Source: Paracoccaceae bacterium (GTDB taxonomy: Bacteria; Pseudomonadota; Alphaproteobacteria; Rhodobacterales; Rhodobacteraceae). Taken from it: 37,531 nt of DNA. Positions within the stretch are counted from its first letter, which is position 1. Each line of letters opens with the position of its first letter. The notes under the pieces were generated by a model, which was not told the DNA's origin, ran no database searches, and saw nothing but the letters and a program-made list of their open reading frames with translations. Both the position numbers and the translations under genes were made by a program. The stretch spans positions 1 through 37,531 of the forward strand of contig CANFSY010000012.1 in NCBI GenBank assembly GCA_947449875.1, in the 5' to 3' direction. Shown here one piece after another: positions 15,667-24,072 of this stretch.

Positions 15667-17010
15667 ATGAAAAAAAGAGTTGCCGTCATCGGCGCGGGCC
15701 CATCCGGTCTGGCACAACTGCGCGCCTTCCAGTCGGCACACGCCAAAGGAGAGGATATTCCCGAGGTGGTTTGCTTTGAAAAGCAAGGCAATTGGGGCGG
15801 TCTTTGGAACTACAGCTGGCGCACGGGCTTGGATGAATACGGCGAACCGGTGCACTGCTCGATGTACCGCTATCTGTGGACCAACGGCCCGAAAGAGGGG
15901 CTGGAATTCGCGGATTACTCGTTTGAAGAGCATTTTGGCAAGCAAATCGCCTCTTACCCGCCGCGCGCGGTGATGGTCGATTACATCGAAGGCCGTGTGA
16001 AAAAGGCCGGCGTGCGCCCGTGGATTCGCTTCCGCCATCCGGTGCGACTGGTGAAGTATAACGCGGCCAAGGGCAATTTCACCCTGATGGCCCATGATCT
16101 GGTCGAAGACCGCATGTACGAGGAAGAGTTTGACAATGTGATTGTCGCCTCTGGCCACTTCTCCACCCCAAATGTGCCGGAATATCAGGGCTTTGGCATC
16201 TACGGCGGCCGCGTGCTGCATGCCCATGACTTCCGCGACGCGATGGAGTTTCATGACAAAGACATTCTGCTGCTCGGCTCGTCCTATTCGGCCGAAGATA
16301 TTGGCAGCCAGTGCTGGAAATATGGGGCAAAGTCGGTGACTGTGGCCTATCGCAACGCGCCGATGGGCTATGACTGGCCGTCGAACTTCCACGAAGTGCC
16401 CGCCTTGGACCATGTGGACGAGACGACGGCCTATTTCATCGACGGCACGTCGAAAAAGGTCGATGCGATCATTCTTTGCACTGGCTACAAGCACCACTTC
16501 CCCTTCTTGCCCGACGATCTGCGCCTGAAAACCGCCAACCGCTTGGCCGCAGCTGACCTGTATAAGGGCGTGGTGTGGGTGAATAACCCCAAGCTGTTCT
16601 ATCTGGGCATGCAGGACCAGTGGTTCACCTTCAACATGTTTGACGCCCAAGCGTGGTGGGTGCGCGATGCCATTATGGGCAAGATCGCCCTGCCAACGGA
16701 CAAGGCCGTGATGCTGGACGATGTCAAAGACCGTGTGGCGCGCGAAGATGCGGGCCAAGACGCTCATGACGCCATTCATTATCAAGGCGATTATGTGAAG
16801 GAACTGATCGCCGAGACAGACTATCCGTCTTTCGACGTTGACGGGGCCTGTGAGGCGTTCTTTGAGTGGAAAGACCACAAAAAGGCCGGAATCATGGAGT
16901 TCCGCAACCATGCCTATAAGTCGGTGATCACCGGCACGATGGCCCCTGTGCACCACACGCCGTGGAAAGATGCGCTGGAAGATTCGATGGAAAGCTATCT
17001 GAAGAACTAA
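15667..17010 (+). CDS. tmm: Trimethylamine monooxygenase (bacterial FMO)
   Basis: Tmm is an FAD- and NADPH-dependent flavin monooxygenase that oxidises trimethylamine to trimethylamine N-oxide. The 447-residue length is right for the family. The FAD site is '[17 protein letters not shown]' (residues 5-21), the NADPH site is '[16 protein letters not shown]' (about 201-216), and the FMO region '[18 protein letters not shown]' follows. '[16 protein letters not shown]' is the late FMO motif and '[19 protein letters not shown]' is characteristic of the Tmm group. The locus around it (tdm, dmm, mgd, mgs) makes the assignment firm. The ATG at 15667 is preceded by AGGGAGAG. A strong terminator follows, so tmm is its own transcription unit. 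Dimethylsulfide may be a secondary substrate, as shown for relatives. Confidence 0.95.
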   Translation: MKKRVAVIGAGPSGLAQLRAFQSAHAKGEDIPEVVCFEKQGNWGGLWNYSWRTGLDEYGEPVHCSMYRYLWTNGPKEGLEFADYSFEEHFGKQIASYPPRAVMVDYIEGRVKKAGVRPWIRFRHPVRLVKYNAAKGNFTLMAHDLVEDRMYEEEFDNVIVASGHFSTPNVPEYQGFGIYGGRVLHAHDFRDAMEFHDKDILLLGSSYSAEDIGSQCWKYGAKSVTVAYRNAPMGYDWPSNFHEVPALDHVDETTAYFIDGTSKKVDAIILCTGYKHHFPFLPDDLRLKTANRLAAADLYKGVVWVNNPKLFYLGMQDQWFTFNMFDAQAWWVRDAIMGKIALPTDKAVMLDDVKDRVAREDAGQDAHDAIHYQGDYVKELIAETDYPSFDVDGACEAFFEWKDHKKAGIMEFRNHAYKSVITGTMAPVHHTPWKDALEDSMESYLKN

Positions 17011-17027
17011 GGTTTTCAGCACCTTCC

Positions 17028-17059
17028 ATAAGCCCGGCGCCGCTTGCGCCGGGCTTATT
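17028..17059 (+). terminator. Intrinsic terminator of tmm
   Basis: A perfect 13-base-pair stem, ATAAGCCCGGCGC (17028-17040) with GCGCCGGGCTTAT (17046-17058), and a five-base loop, 18 bases after the tmm stop. Confidence 0.85.
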
Positions 17060-17251
17060 GCTGCGCATTTGGGCAAAACAGGGCGGCGGTTTCGACCATC
17101 GGGTAAACAATTTTTCCGCCAGATAAAATTTTGTAGCGTTGAATCATCCTTCGTGCTTCTAATGCGGCATCTGGGCTGAAGCCCGGTGCGAATGACCCTT
17201 GGCCATCCTCAGGCTATGGGCGAGCAAAAACATGACGGGAGAGGGTTAGAC

Positions 17252-18964
17252 ATGACGATGGAAACGAGCGCAGGTGGCCAAGGCCAACTGGTGCGCGCCT
17301 TGGATTGGAAGGGCGCTTTTTGGGTTGCGGCGGGTGTGCCGCCTTTGGTGTTGTTCTCGATTGGTGGGATCGCGGGCGTGGCGGGCAAGGCTGCCTTCCT
17401 TGTTTGGATCGTGTCGATGATCATGGGCTTTTTGCAAAGCTTCACCTATGCCGAAATGGCGGGGATGTTTGGCAGCAAGTCGGGTGGGGCTTCGGTTTAT
17501 GGGGCGATGGCGTGGCTGCGCTATTCCAAACTGGTGGCACCTTTGTCGGTGTGGTGTAACTGGTTTGCGTGGAGCCCGGTTTTGTCGCTGGGCTGCGTTA
17601 TTGCATCGGGGTATATCCTGAATGCGTTGTTCCCGATCCCTGCGGCAGACAGCCAACTTGTGCTGGATTGGCTGACGGCGAATGCGGGTAAAACCCCCGC
17701 CGATGCTGTTGCGGCCCTGACGCCTGCGATCCGCACGTTTGAGGCCTTTAGCCTGAATATCCCCGGCCTTGGCGCTTTGCACTTCAACTCGACCTTCTGC
17801 ATCGGTGCCGTCTTGATGCTGATTATGTTTGCCATCCAGCACCGCGGCATCGCCTCGACCGCTTCGGCGCAAAAGTGGCTGGCGATCATCGTGCTGGTGC
17901 CGTTGCTTCTGGTGGGTCTGGTGCCGCTGTTCACCGGCGCTATTGACACAACGAACGTCAGCGGCATTTTGCCGCCCTCTGGCCCCTATTCGGGGGTGGA
18001 TGGTGCGTGGAATCTGGGCGGATGGACCCTTATTCTGGGCGGCATGTATATCGCCGCTTGGTCGACCTACGGCTTTGAAACGGCTGTGTGTTACACGTCT
18101 GAGCTTAAGAACCCCAAGACCGACACGTTCAAAGCCATTTTCTTCGCGGGGCTTTTGTGCTGCGTGTTCTATTTCATAATCCCCTTCGCCTTCCAAGGCG
18201 TTCTGGGTCAATCTGGGATGCTCGCCACGCCGATTGTTGATGGCACCGGTGTGGGCGAGGCTTTGGGCAACATGATGGGCGGTGGGAAGGTTATCACGCA
18301 GATCTTCGTGATCTTGATGATCCTTGGCCTGTTCGTGGCGATCATGACCGCCATGGCCGGTTCGTCGCGTACCCTATACCAAGGCTCGAAAGACGGCTGG
18401 TTGCCCAAGTATCTGAGCAACGTCAACCACAACGGCGCCCCGACGGGTGCCATGTGGACAGACTTCTGCTTCAATCTGTTCCTTCTGGCCTTGGCCTCGG
18501 ATGCGGGCGGGTATTTCTACGTTCTGGCGATTTCCAACGTTGGTTACATCTTGTTCAACTTCTTGAACCTGAACGCCGGTTGGATTCACCGCATGGACAG
18601 CGGCAATATCGAACGGCCGTGGAAAGCCCCGGCGATTTTGATCGGGTTCAACACGCTCTTGGCCTTTGTGAACGCGCTGTTTTTGGGCGCGGGTGCCAAG
18701 GTTTGGCAATCGGTCGGTGCCAAGGCCGATGCACCGCCCGCGCTTTGGGCAGGGCTGGTTTTTGCGGCGCTGATCATCCCGGTTTTTGCCTTCCGGCACT
18801 GGTACCAAGACGGTGGCAAGTTCCCGGCGCAAGCCATGGCGGAACTGGGGCTGAAAGACGGCGATATGGGCCAACGCAAGGCGGGGATTCTGCCCTACCT
18901 TGCCCTTCTGGCCGGTGCGGCCGTGGTGCTTTGGGCCAATTGGTTCTTTGTGCTGCCTGCTTAA
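17252..18964 (+). CDS. APC-superfamily permease in the methylated-amine locus
   Basis: A 570-residue inner-membrane protein with about 12 to 14 hydrophobic helices. The amino acid-polyamine-organocation pattern is visible in 'FWVAAGVPPLVLFSIGGIAG' (helix 1 region), 'SFTYAEMAGMFGSKSGGASVYG' in part, 'TYGFETAVCYTSELKNPKTD' and 'MAGSSRTLYQGSKDGWLPKY'. ATG 17252 is chosen because GAGAGGG lies directly before it. It is flanked by strong terminators on both sides, so it is transcribed alone. The usual TMAO transporter tmoXWV is absent from the window, so this permease, set between tmm and dmm, is a candidate for uptake of a methylated amine or related osmolyte. Substrate not determined. Confidence 0.88.
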   Translation: MTMETSAGGQGQLVRALDWKGAFWVAAGVPPLVLFSIGGIAGVAGKAAFLVWIVSMIMGFLQSFTYAEMAGMFGSKSGGASVYGAMAWLRYSKLVAPLSVWCNWFAWSPVLSLGCVIASGYILNALFPIPAADSQLVLDWLTANAGKTPADAVAALTPAIRTFEAFSLNIPGLGALHFNSTFCIGAVLMLIMFAIQHRGIASTASAQKWLAIIVLVPLLLVGLVPLFTGAIDTTNVSGILPPSGPYSGVDGAWNLGGWTLILGGMYIAAWSTYGFETAVCYTSELKNPKTDTFKAIFFAGLLCCVFYFIIPFAFQGVLGQSGMLATPIVDGTGVGEALGNMMGGGKVITQIFVILMILGLFVAIMTAMAGSSRTLYQGSKDGWLPKYLSNVNHNGAPTGAMWTDFCFNLFLLALASDAGGYFYVLAISNVGYILFNFLNLNAGWIHRMDSGNIERPWKAPAILIGFNTLLAFVNALFLGAGAKVWQSVGAKADAPPALWAGLVFAALIIPVFAFRHWYQDGGKFPAQAMAELGLKDGDMGQRKAGILPYLALLAGAAVVLWANWFFVLPA

Positions 18965-18984
18965 GGCCAGAACCCACCCAACCG

Positions 18985-19014
18985 AAAGGGGCGCCCCTTT
19001 GGCGCCCCTTTTTT
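18985..19014 (+). terminator. Intrinsic terminator of the APC permease
   Basis: Stem AAAGGGGCGCC (18985-18995) with GGCGCCCCTTT (19001-19011), loop CCTTT, followed by a T run to 19014. This is a textbook terminator. Confidence 0.9.
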
Positions 19015-19124
19015 CATCTGGCGGTGGCTTTGTTTGCTGACAAGAAAATATGTTGCATTTGAGTATTGCTTTTTGCCCAAGCGCCCTACAAACTTCGCCC
19101 AAATCTGACCGCACGGGGGGAACT

Positions 19125-20261
19125 ATGACGAATTCTTGGCGATTCTCGACTTTGGGCGACCGTCATCGGGCTTTGGGGTCCAATCTGGAAGATTGGTCTG
19201 GCATGGGCACGGCGTGGTCCTATGCGGGCGATCCGGAAGCCGAATACATGGCCATCCGCACCAAGGCGGGCTTGATGGATGTGTCGGGCCTGAAAAAGGT
19301 GCATATCACCGGCGCTGCGGCCAGCCATGTGATCGAGCGTGCCACCACGCGCAACATGGAAAAGCTGATGCCGGGCCGTGCGGTTTATGCCTGCATGCTG
19401 AACGATGCGGGCAAGTTTGTGGACGATTGCGTCATCTACCGCTTTGGGCCTGACAGCTTCACTGTGGTGCACGGATCAGGCCAAGGGCACGAGCAGTTGA
19501 CGATGGCGGCCGCGGGGCGTGATGTCTCGGTGCGCTTTGACGACCAGCTGCACGACCTGTCGCTGCAAGGGCCGCTGGCTGTGGACTATCTGGAAAAGCA
19601 CATCCCCGGCGTGCGCCAGCTGCCCTATTTCGGCCATATGGGCACCAGCCTGTTTGGCAAGCCCATCACGCTGTCGCGCACCGGCTACACCGGCGAGCGC
19701 GGCTATGAAATTTTCTGCCGTGGCCAAGATGCGGGTCTGATCTGGGACCGCATTCTGGAAGAGGGTGCCGCCATGGGGATCATCCCCTGCCGTTTTACCA
19801 CGCTCGATCTGCTGCGCACGGAAAGCTATCTGTTGTTCTTCCCCTTCGACAATTCGGAAATGTATCCGTTTGAAAACGAAGGCCCCGGCGATACGCTGTG
19901 GGAATTGGGGCTGGATTTCACCGTCTCGCCCGGCAAAGTGGGCTTTAGGGGCGCAGAAGAGCATTACCGCCTGAAGGGTCGCGAGCGGTTCAAAATCTCG
20001 GGCCTGAAGCTTGAGGGTAAGAATGCCCCCGGCAACGGCGCGCCTGTCATGCAGGGCGGCAAGCAGGTCGGTGTTGTCACCCAAGCGATGTATTCGCCGC
20101 TGAACCACCACACTGTGGCCATCGCCCGCCTGCCGGTCGATTGCGCCAACAACGGCACCGAACTGGTCGTGAATTGCGGCACGCATGGGGCAATCAAGGC
20201 CGCCAGCCATTCGCTGCCCTTCTACGACATCGACAAAAAGCGCCGGTCCGTTCAGGGCTAA
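19125..20261 (+). CDS. dmmD: Dimethylamine monooxygenase THF-binding subunit, GcvT-like
   Basis: The 378-residue protein belongs to the aminomethyltransferase (GcvT) fold: 'EYMAIRTKAGLMDVSGLKKV', 'LNDAGKFVDDCVIYRF', 'LSLQGPLAVDYLEK', 'SRTGYTGERGYEIFC' and 'VGFRGAEEHYRLK'. In dimethylamine oxidation, the tetrahydrofolate-binding subunit captures the formaldehyde released by the heme subunit. It is first in the order dmmD-A-B-C described in Ruegeria, which fixes the name. ATG 19125 follows a purine-rich GGGGGG site; the longer frame to 19050 has no ribosome site. An inverted repeat separates it from dmmA. It resembles the C-terminal half of Tdm in this window. Confidence 0.88.
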   Translation: MTNSWRFSTLGDRHRALGSNLEDWSGMGTAWSYAGDPEAEYMAIRTKAGLMDVSGLKKVHITGAAASHVIERATTRNMEKLMPGRAVYACMLNDAGKFVDDCVIYRFGPDSFTVVHGSGQGHEQLTMAAAGRDVSVRFDDQLHDLSLQGPLAVDYLEKHIPGVRQLPYFGHMGTSLFGKPITLSRTGYTGERGYEIFCRGQDAGLIWDRILEEGAAMGIIPCRFTTLDLLRTESYLLFFPFDNSEMYPFENEGPGDTLWELGLDFTVSPGKVGFRGAEEHYRLKGRERFKISGLKLEGKNAPGNGAPVMQGGKQVGVVTQAMYSPLNHHTVAIARLPVDCANNGTELVVNCGTHGAIKAASHSLPFYDIDKKRRSVQG

Positions 20262-20275
20262 GGCAAAGGCCCATT

Positions 20276-20336
20276 CCCCGCCGGTGCGCGTTGCGCGGAC
20301 CGTGCCTCCGGCGGGGATATTTGGGCACATATGAAA
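20276..20336. repeat. Intergenic palindromic element of Rhodobacteraceae type
   Basis: CCCCGCCGG (20276-20284) pairs with CCGGCGGGG (20308-20316), enclosing a nested GCGC-gtt-GCGC hairpin, and is followed by GATATTTGGGCACATATGAAAG. The 'CCTCCGGCGGGGATATTT...ATGAAAG' word is, from memory, a frequent intergenic element in this family. It lies between dmmD and dmmA and might attenuate transcription. Confidence 0.55.
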
Positions 20337-20356
20337 GACGTGAAGATAGGCAAGAT

Positions 20357-20974
20357 ATGAGCAAGACGATCTTCCCCCCCTCGATCAAAAGCCGCCCCGT
20401 TTATGCCACGCTCGAACCGCGCCCCGGCAAGGCCCATGTCGTCATTGCCGACGGCGAGGGGGCCGATGCTTTGGGCGAGATGTTGGATAAAGCCCCCGAC
20501 CGCGCGGGGATGTTGGCGGCGATGCATATCCTGTACACGCCCGGCCCGAATGGCACCGACCTGTGGGCCAAGGTGCAGGGGTTTGGCGCGGCTCAAACCT
20601 ACCGCGCGCCGACCATTCCGGCCATGTTGCCGCGCCTTGGCAAGGTGGTGAGCGAGGCGCATATGGGCACGCAGTTCTATGTGACCGGCACCGAAGGCCT
20701 GATGGGTCAGGCCGAGCGCGAGATCATGATGACCGGCTTGCCCTTTGACGCCGTCCAGAAAGAGCACCGCGGATCGACCCTGCGCCGCGTGCAATGCGTG
20801 CATTGCAAGGGCATCACAGAAAACGTCGCGATGGACCCCTTTGTGTGCAGCCATTGTGGCCTAAGCTTGTTTGTGCGCGACCACTACTCACGCCGGATCG
20901 CGGCCTTTCAGGGCGTCAATATTGATGCGGAAGACCCGGGCCTTGTGCCCGCAGCGGTGGAGCGGTTCAAATGA
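20357..20974 (+). CDS. dmmA: Dimethylamine monooxygenase subunit DmmA
   Basis: The 205-residue protein has an N-terminal alpha/beta part (about 1-130) and a C-terminal zinc-ribbon-like part with Cys147, Cys150, Cys164 and Cys167 ('CVHCKG' and 'CSHCGL'), followed by 'SLFVRDHYSRRIAAFQG', which I associate with the DmmA family. It would be the small gamma-type subunit of the heme-dependent N-demethylase complex, probably structural or helping electron transfer. It is preceded by an intergenic palindrome rather than by a tight junction. Its stop overlaps the dmmB start by four bases (ATGA), so the two are coupled. Confidence 0.88.
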   Translation: MSKTIFPPSIKSRPVYATLEPRPGKAHVVIADGEGADALGEMLDKAPDRAGMLAAMHILYTPGPNGTDLWAKVQGFGAAQTYRAPTIPAMLPRLGKVVSEAHMGTQFYVTGTEGLMGQAEREIMMTGLPFDAVQKEHRGSTLRRVQCVHCKGITENVAMDPFVCSHCGLSLFVRDHYSRRIAAFQGVNIDAEDPGLVPAAVERFK

Positions 20975-21933
20975 GCGGCGGGGCAAAGCTGGACGTGAAG
21001 GTGGCCGAAGTGGTCGTGGTCAACGACCTGATCAAGCGCTTTCGCTTTGTGTCGCGCGATGGGTCTGCGCTGCCGTCGTTTTCGGGCGGATCGCATGTCG
21101 TGGTGGAAATGGACGACCACGGCACCCGCCGCCTGAACCCCTATTCGCTGATGTCAGATCCGGCGGATACTTCGGGCTATGAAATCTCGGTCCGGCGCGA
21201 TGATGCGGGGCGGGGCGGGTCTTTGTTCTTGCACACTCATGTGCAGGCGGGAATGGAGATGGTGTTAAGCCATCCGCTGAATTTCTTCGCGCTGGACACG
21301 CGGGCCAGAAAGCACCTGATGATCGCAGGCGGCATCGGGATCACGCCGTTCTTGTCGCAGATCAAGCAGTTGGGCCGTTTTGGGGCCAAGTTCGAACTGC
21401 ATTACGCCGCGCGCAACCGTGCCTTGGGGGCCTATATGGGCGACCTTAAGGCCGCGCATGGCGACAGGGTGCATCTGTACTATGACGACGACGGCATGGT
21501 GATTGACCTTGTGGGCCTTTTGAACCGCCAGCCCATCGGCACGCATCTGTATGTCTGCGGCCCCAAGGGGATGATCGCTTGGGTGCGCAAAACCGCCCAA
21601 GCCGCCGGATGGCCGCCCCATGCGGTGCATTTTGAAGAATTCTTGGCCCCCGGCACGGGGCTTGCCTTTACCGCAGAACTGGCCGCATCGGGCAAGACCA
21701 TCACCGTGGGCACGCACCAATCGTTGCTGGAAGCGATCGAGGCGGCGGGCGTGGATGCGCCCTATATGTGCAGGGGTGGGGCCTGTGGGCAGTGTGAAAC
21801 GGCTGTGCTGGCCTGTCATGGCACGATTCTGCACCGTGACCACTGGCTTAGCCCGCAAGAACAGGCCGAGGGTGCCAAGATCATGCCCTGTGTTTCCCGG
21901 TTCGAGGGCGCGACCCTTGTGCTGGACCGATAG
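20971..21933 (+). CDS. dmmB: Dimethylamine monooxygenase reductase subunit, FMN/2Fe-2S
   Basis: The 320-residue protein belongs to the phthalate-dioxygenase-reductase family. A flavin domain has 'RRLNPYSLMSDP' (flavin phosphate and isoalloxazine contact). A pyridine-nucleotide domain has 'MIAGGIGITPFLSQIK' and the late 'YVCGPKGMI'. A C-terminal plant-type ferredoxin domain has 'CRGGACGQCETAVL' plus a later Cys ('IMPCVSRF') for the 2Fe-2S cluster. It would pass electrons from NADPH or NADH to the heme subunit encoded next. The four-base overlap with dmmA and the nine-base gap to dmmC show one operon. Confidence 0.92.
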   Translation: MSGGAKLDVKVAEVVVVNDLIKRFRFVSRDGSALPSFSGGSHVVVEMDDHGTRRLNPYSLMSDPADTSGYEISVRRDDAGRGGSLFLHTHVQAGMEMVLSHPLNFFALDTRARKHLMIAGGIGITPFLSQIKQLGRFGAKFELHYAARNRALGAYMGDLKAAHGDRVHLYYDDDGMVIDLVGLLNRQPIGTHLYVCGPKGMIAWVRKTAQAAGWPPHAVHFEEFLAPGTGLAFTAELAASGKTITVGTHQSLLEAIEAAGVDAPYMCRGGACGQCETAVLACHGTILHRDHWLSPQEQAEGAKIMPCVSRFEGATLVLDR

Positions 21934-21942
21934 GAGGACCAG

Positions 21943-23013
21943 ATGAGCCTGGATTTCAAACCCGACCTTGGCGATTTCTTCAAGGAAGAAACCTTCCGCG
22001 ACGATTTCACCTTTAAGAACTCGCCCGCCGCCATCGCGCGCTTTCCGTTTCCGTTTGACCGCGACGACTATATGTATTCGGTCAATATGGAGCCGCACGC
22101 GCCCGGTCGCCCCGGATCGGTCTTTGAAAAGACCTTTGATGTCGACGAGCATTACGTGAGCGAAATGATCGACCGCGCCAAGGTTCTGGCCGAAGACCCG
22201 CTGCGCTGCCAAAGCCTGCCGCATATGACCTTGGCAGGCTGGGATTTGCTGGAACTGATCATGGACAGCAATGCCCGCGATTACCCGCAATGGTTTTCGC
22301 TGCATAAGAACGGCAACCAGTGGCACTGGATCAACCGCCCCCTTGGGATTGACCAAAAGTTTACCTTCTTGGACGAATCGACCCTGCCCTATGGGCCGAT
22401 GGAATATATCACCCGCCAGATGCAGGGCGATTTTTCGCTGCAAGACGAACGCGACGGCAACCTGTGGATGGATGCCGGCATGATCACCACGCAGGCCGAC
22501 TGGTCGCTGGATTTTGACGTGGGGATGAATTTCATGGAATGGCACGCGCCCGTGCCCTTGGCCCATGAAAAGCAAATCTTTGACCGCGCTTTGAAATTCT
22601 TGCTCAAGCTGCAAAACGGCGCGCCCGTGCGGCGGTTTAACTGGACGATGACGGTCAACCCGTTACTGGACACCGCGCCCGAGACCTATCCCAAATGGGG
22701 GCCGACCAAGACGACGCTGACGCAAGACAACCTAGGGTCCAAGCAGCACCTGCGCGTGGAATTGCAAGCCTTGTTCCGCCTGCCGCGCTCCAACGCCATC
22801 GCTTTTTCGATCCGCGCCTATCTGGGCAAGTTTGAAGAGCTGGTGACCATGCCCAAATGGGGTCGCCGCCTGCACCGCGTGCTGCGCGATATTCACCCCG
22901 ATATTGCCACCTACAAAGGCTTTATCCGCAACCAACCCGCAATGGTGGAATGGCTGGCCAAACATGACGATGGCAAGCCGACCTCTCCGGGGTGGTGGCC
23001 AACGCCGGAATGA
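21943..23013 (+). CDS. dmmC: Heme-dependent oxidative N-demethylase subunit (DUF3445)
   Basis: The 356-residue protein matches the DUF3445 family, the heme-PAS catalytic subunit of oxidative N-demethylase that converts dimethylamine to methylamine and formaldehyde. Features: 'RFPFPFDRDDYMYSVNM' near residues 34-50, 'DYPQWFSLHKNGNQWHWINR', 'LWMDAGMITTQADWSLDFD', 'FNWTMTVNP', 'LRVELQALFRLPRSNAIAFS' in part, and 'FSIRAYLGKF'. I do not assign the axial heme ligand by eye. AGGAGG stands just before ATG 21943. It closes the dmmDABC operon; a regulator gene begins ten bases later, probably cotranscribed. Confidence 0.9.
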   Translation: MSLDFKPDLGDFFKEETFRDDFTFKNSPAAIARFPFPFDRDDYMYSVNMEPHAPGRPGSVFEKTFDVDEHYVSEMIDRAKVLAEDPLRCQSLPHMTLAGWDLLELIMDSNARDYPQWFSLHKNGNQWHWINRPLGIDQKFTFLDESTLPYGPMEYITRQMQGDFSLQDERDGNLWMDAGMITTQADWSLDFDVGMNFMEWHAPVPLAHEKQIFDRALKFLLKLQNGAPVRRFNWTMTVNPLLDTAPETYPKWGPTKTTLTQDNLGSKQHLRVELQALFRLPRSNAIAFSIRAYLGKFEELVTMPKWGRRLHRVLRDIHPDIATYKGFIRNQPAMVEWLAKHDDGKPTSPGWWPTPE

Positions 23014-23023
23014 TCTGACACAG

Positions 23024-24022
23024 ATGACCAAGCCTTTGAAACTTGGGTTCTTGATGTTCCCGGGCTTTCCGATGGCCTGCCTGACCTCGGCCATCGAACC
23101 CTTGCGCGCGGCCAACGAGATCACCGGCACCCATGCCTTTGCGTGGGTGCTGCTCGGTGAGACGGGGGATCCTGTCCGGTCCTCTGCCGAGGTGCGCTTT
23201 ACCCCTGACGATGTGCTGGATCAGGCACAGGGCTTGGATCAGGTCTATCTGCTCTCTCCCCCCACAGGGGCCTTTAGTGACGCCAAACACAGCCCCGCCG
23301 TGCTCCGCCGGCTGGACCGCGCCGGGGTGACGATGGGGGCGTTTTCGGGCGGGATCTTCCCGCTGGTGCGCGCAGGTTTGATGGAAGGCCACCGCTGTTC
23401 GGTGCATTGGTGCTACGAGACGGCCTTTAAGGCCGAGTTTGCCCATGTCGCCGCCGAAGAAACCGTGATCGTGCGCGACAGGCGGCGCATCACCGCCTCG
23501 GGGGCTGGCGCGGTGTTTGACCTGATGCTGCGCCTGATCGAGGAACGCTTGGGCCGCGAGACGATGACCGAAGTCGCCTGCTGGTTCCAGCACCCCTTTG
23601 TGCGCGATGAAGATGCCCGCCAGAAGGTGCCGGTCCAAGGTGCGGGTGGCACAGCCGACGCCCTGCCCCAGCCCATCCGCGAGGCGATCCGCCTGTTTGA
23701 TGCCCATATCGAAGACCCTTTGCGCATTCCCGATGTGGCCGAAGCGGTTGATATGTCAGAGCGCAACTTTGAACGCCTGTTCAAGCGCGAAACCGGCCAA
23801 AGCCCGCTGCGCTATTACCGTTTGGTGCGCTTGGCCAAGGCGCGGCAAAGGGTGCTGTATTCAGACGATTCGCTGGCAGAGATTGCCGCTTCGGTGGGCT
23901 ATCCGCGCTCTGGCCCGATGGCGCGGCATTATGCGCAGGCCTTTGGCGTCAGCCCGCAGAATGAACGCAAGGCCTTGGCAGGCTTGCGCGGCCTCTCGGG
24001 GGCTTTGCCGCCCGAGAGGTGA
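23024..24022 (+). CDS. GlxA-family AraC-type transcriptional regulator
   Basis: The 332-residue protein has an N-terminal DJ-1/PfpI-like domain ('LGFLMFPGFPMACLTSAIEPL', shown in part; 'GAFSGGIFPLVRAGLMEG') and a C-terminal double helix-turn-helix AraC domain ('RIPDVAEAVDMSERNFERLF', 'LAEIAASVGYPRSGPMARHY' in part). Regulators of this class, such as GbdR in Pseudomonas, activate glycine betaine and dimethylglycine catabolism, so a role in sensing a methylated amine is likely here. ATG 23024 lies ten bases after dmmC; the longer frame overlaps dmmC and lacks support. A double hairpin terminator follows. Confidence 0.9.
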   Translation: MTKPLKLGFLMFPGFPMACLTSAIEPLRAANEITGTHAFAWVLLGETGDPVRSSAEVRFTPDDVLDQAQGLDQVYLLSPPTGAFSDAKHSPAVLRRLDRAGVTMGAFSGGIFPLVRAGLMEGHRCSVHWCYETAFKAEFAHVAAEETVIVRDRRRITASGAGAVFDLMLRLIEERLGRETMTEVACWFQHPFVRDEDARQKVPVQGAGGTADALPQPIREAIRLFDAHIEDPLRIPDVAEAVDMSERNFERLFKRETGQSPLRYYRLVRLAKARQRVLYSDDSLAEIAASVGYPRSGPMARHYAQAFGVSPQNERKALAGLRGLSGALPPER

Positions 24023-24072
24023 TTTTTCGCAGAAAAATCGTTTTGGGGCTTACGATTTTTCTGCGAAAAATC
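23992..24072. terminator. Double hairpin between convergent glxA-type gene and EamA gene
   Basis: A first stem, CCTCTCGGG (23992-24000) with CCCGAGAGG (24011-24019), lies in the end of the regulator gene. Next is a perfect 21-base-pair inverted repeat, 24021-24041 with 24052-24072, and a ten-base loop. Each arm is itself palindromic (GATTTTTC-gca-GAAAAATC). The TGA stop of each gene overlaps an arm. It should terminate in both directions. Confidence 0.8.

Noticed and set aside
15598-17076. A 492-codon open frame on the - strand
   Set aside because: It lies antisense to tmm, whose family motifs are certain; the frame stays open because of codon bias.
21265-22614. A 449-codon open frame on the - strand
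   Set aside because: Antisense to dmmB and dmmC; no recognisable motif.
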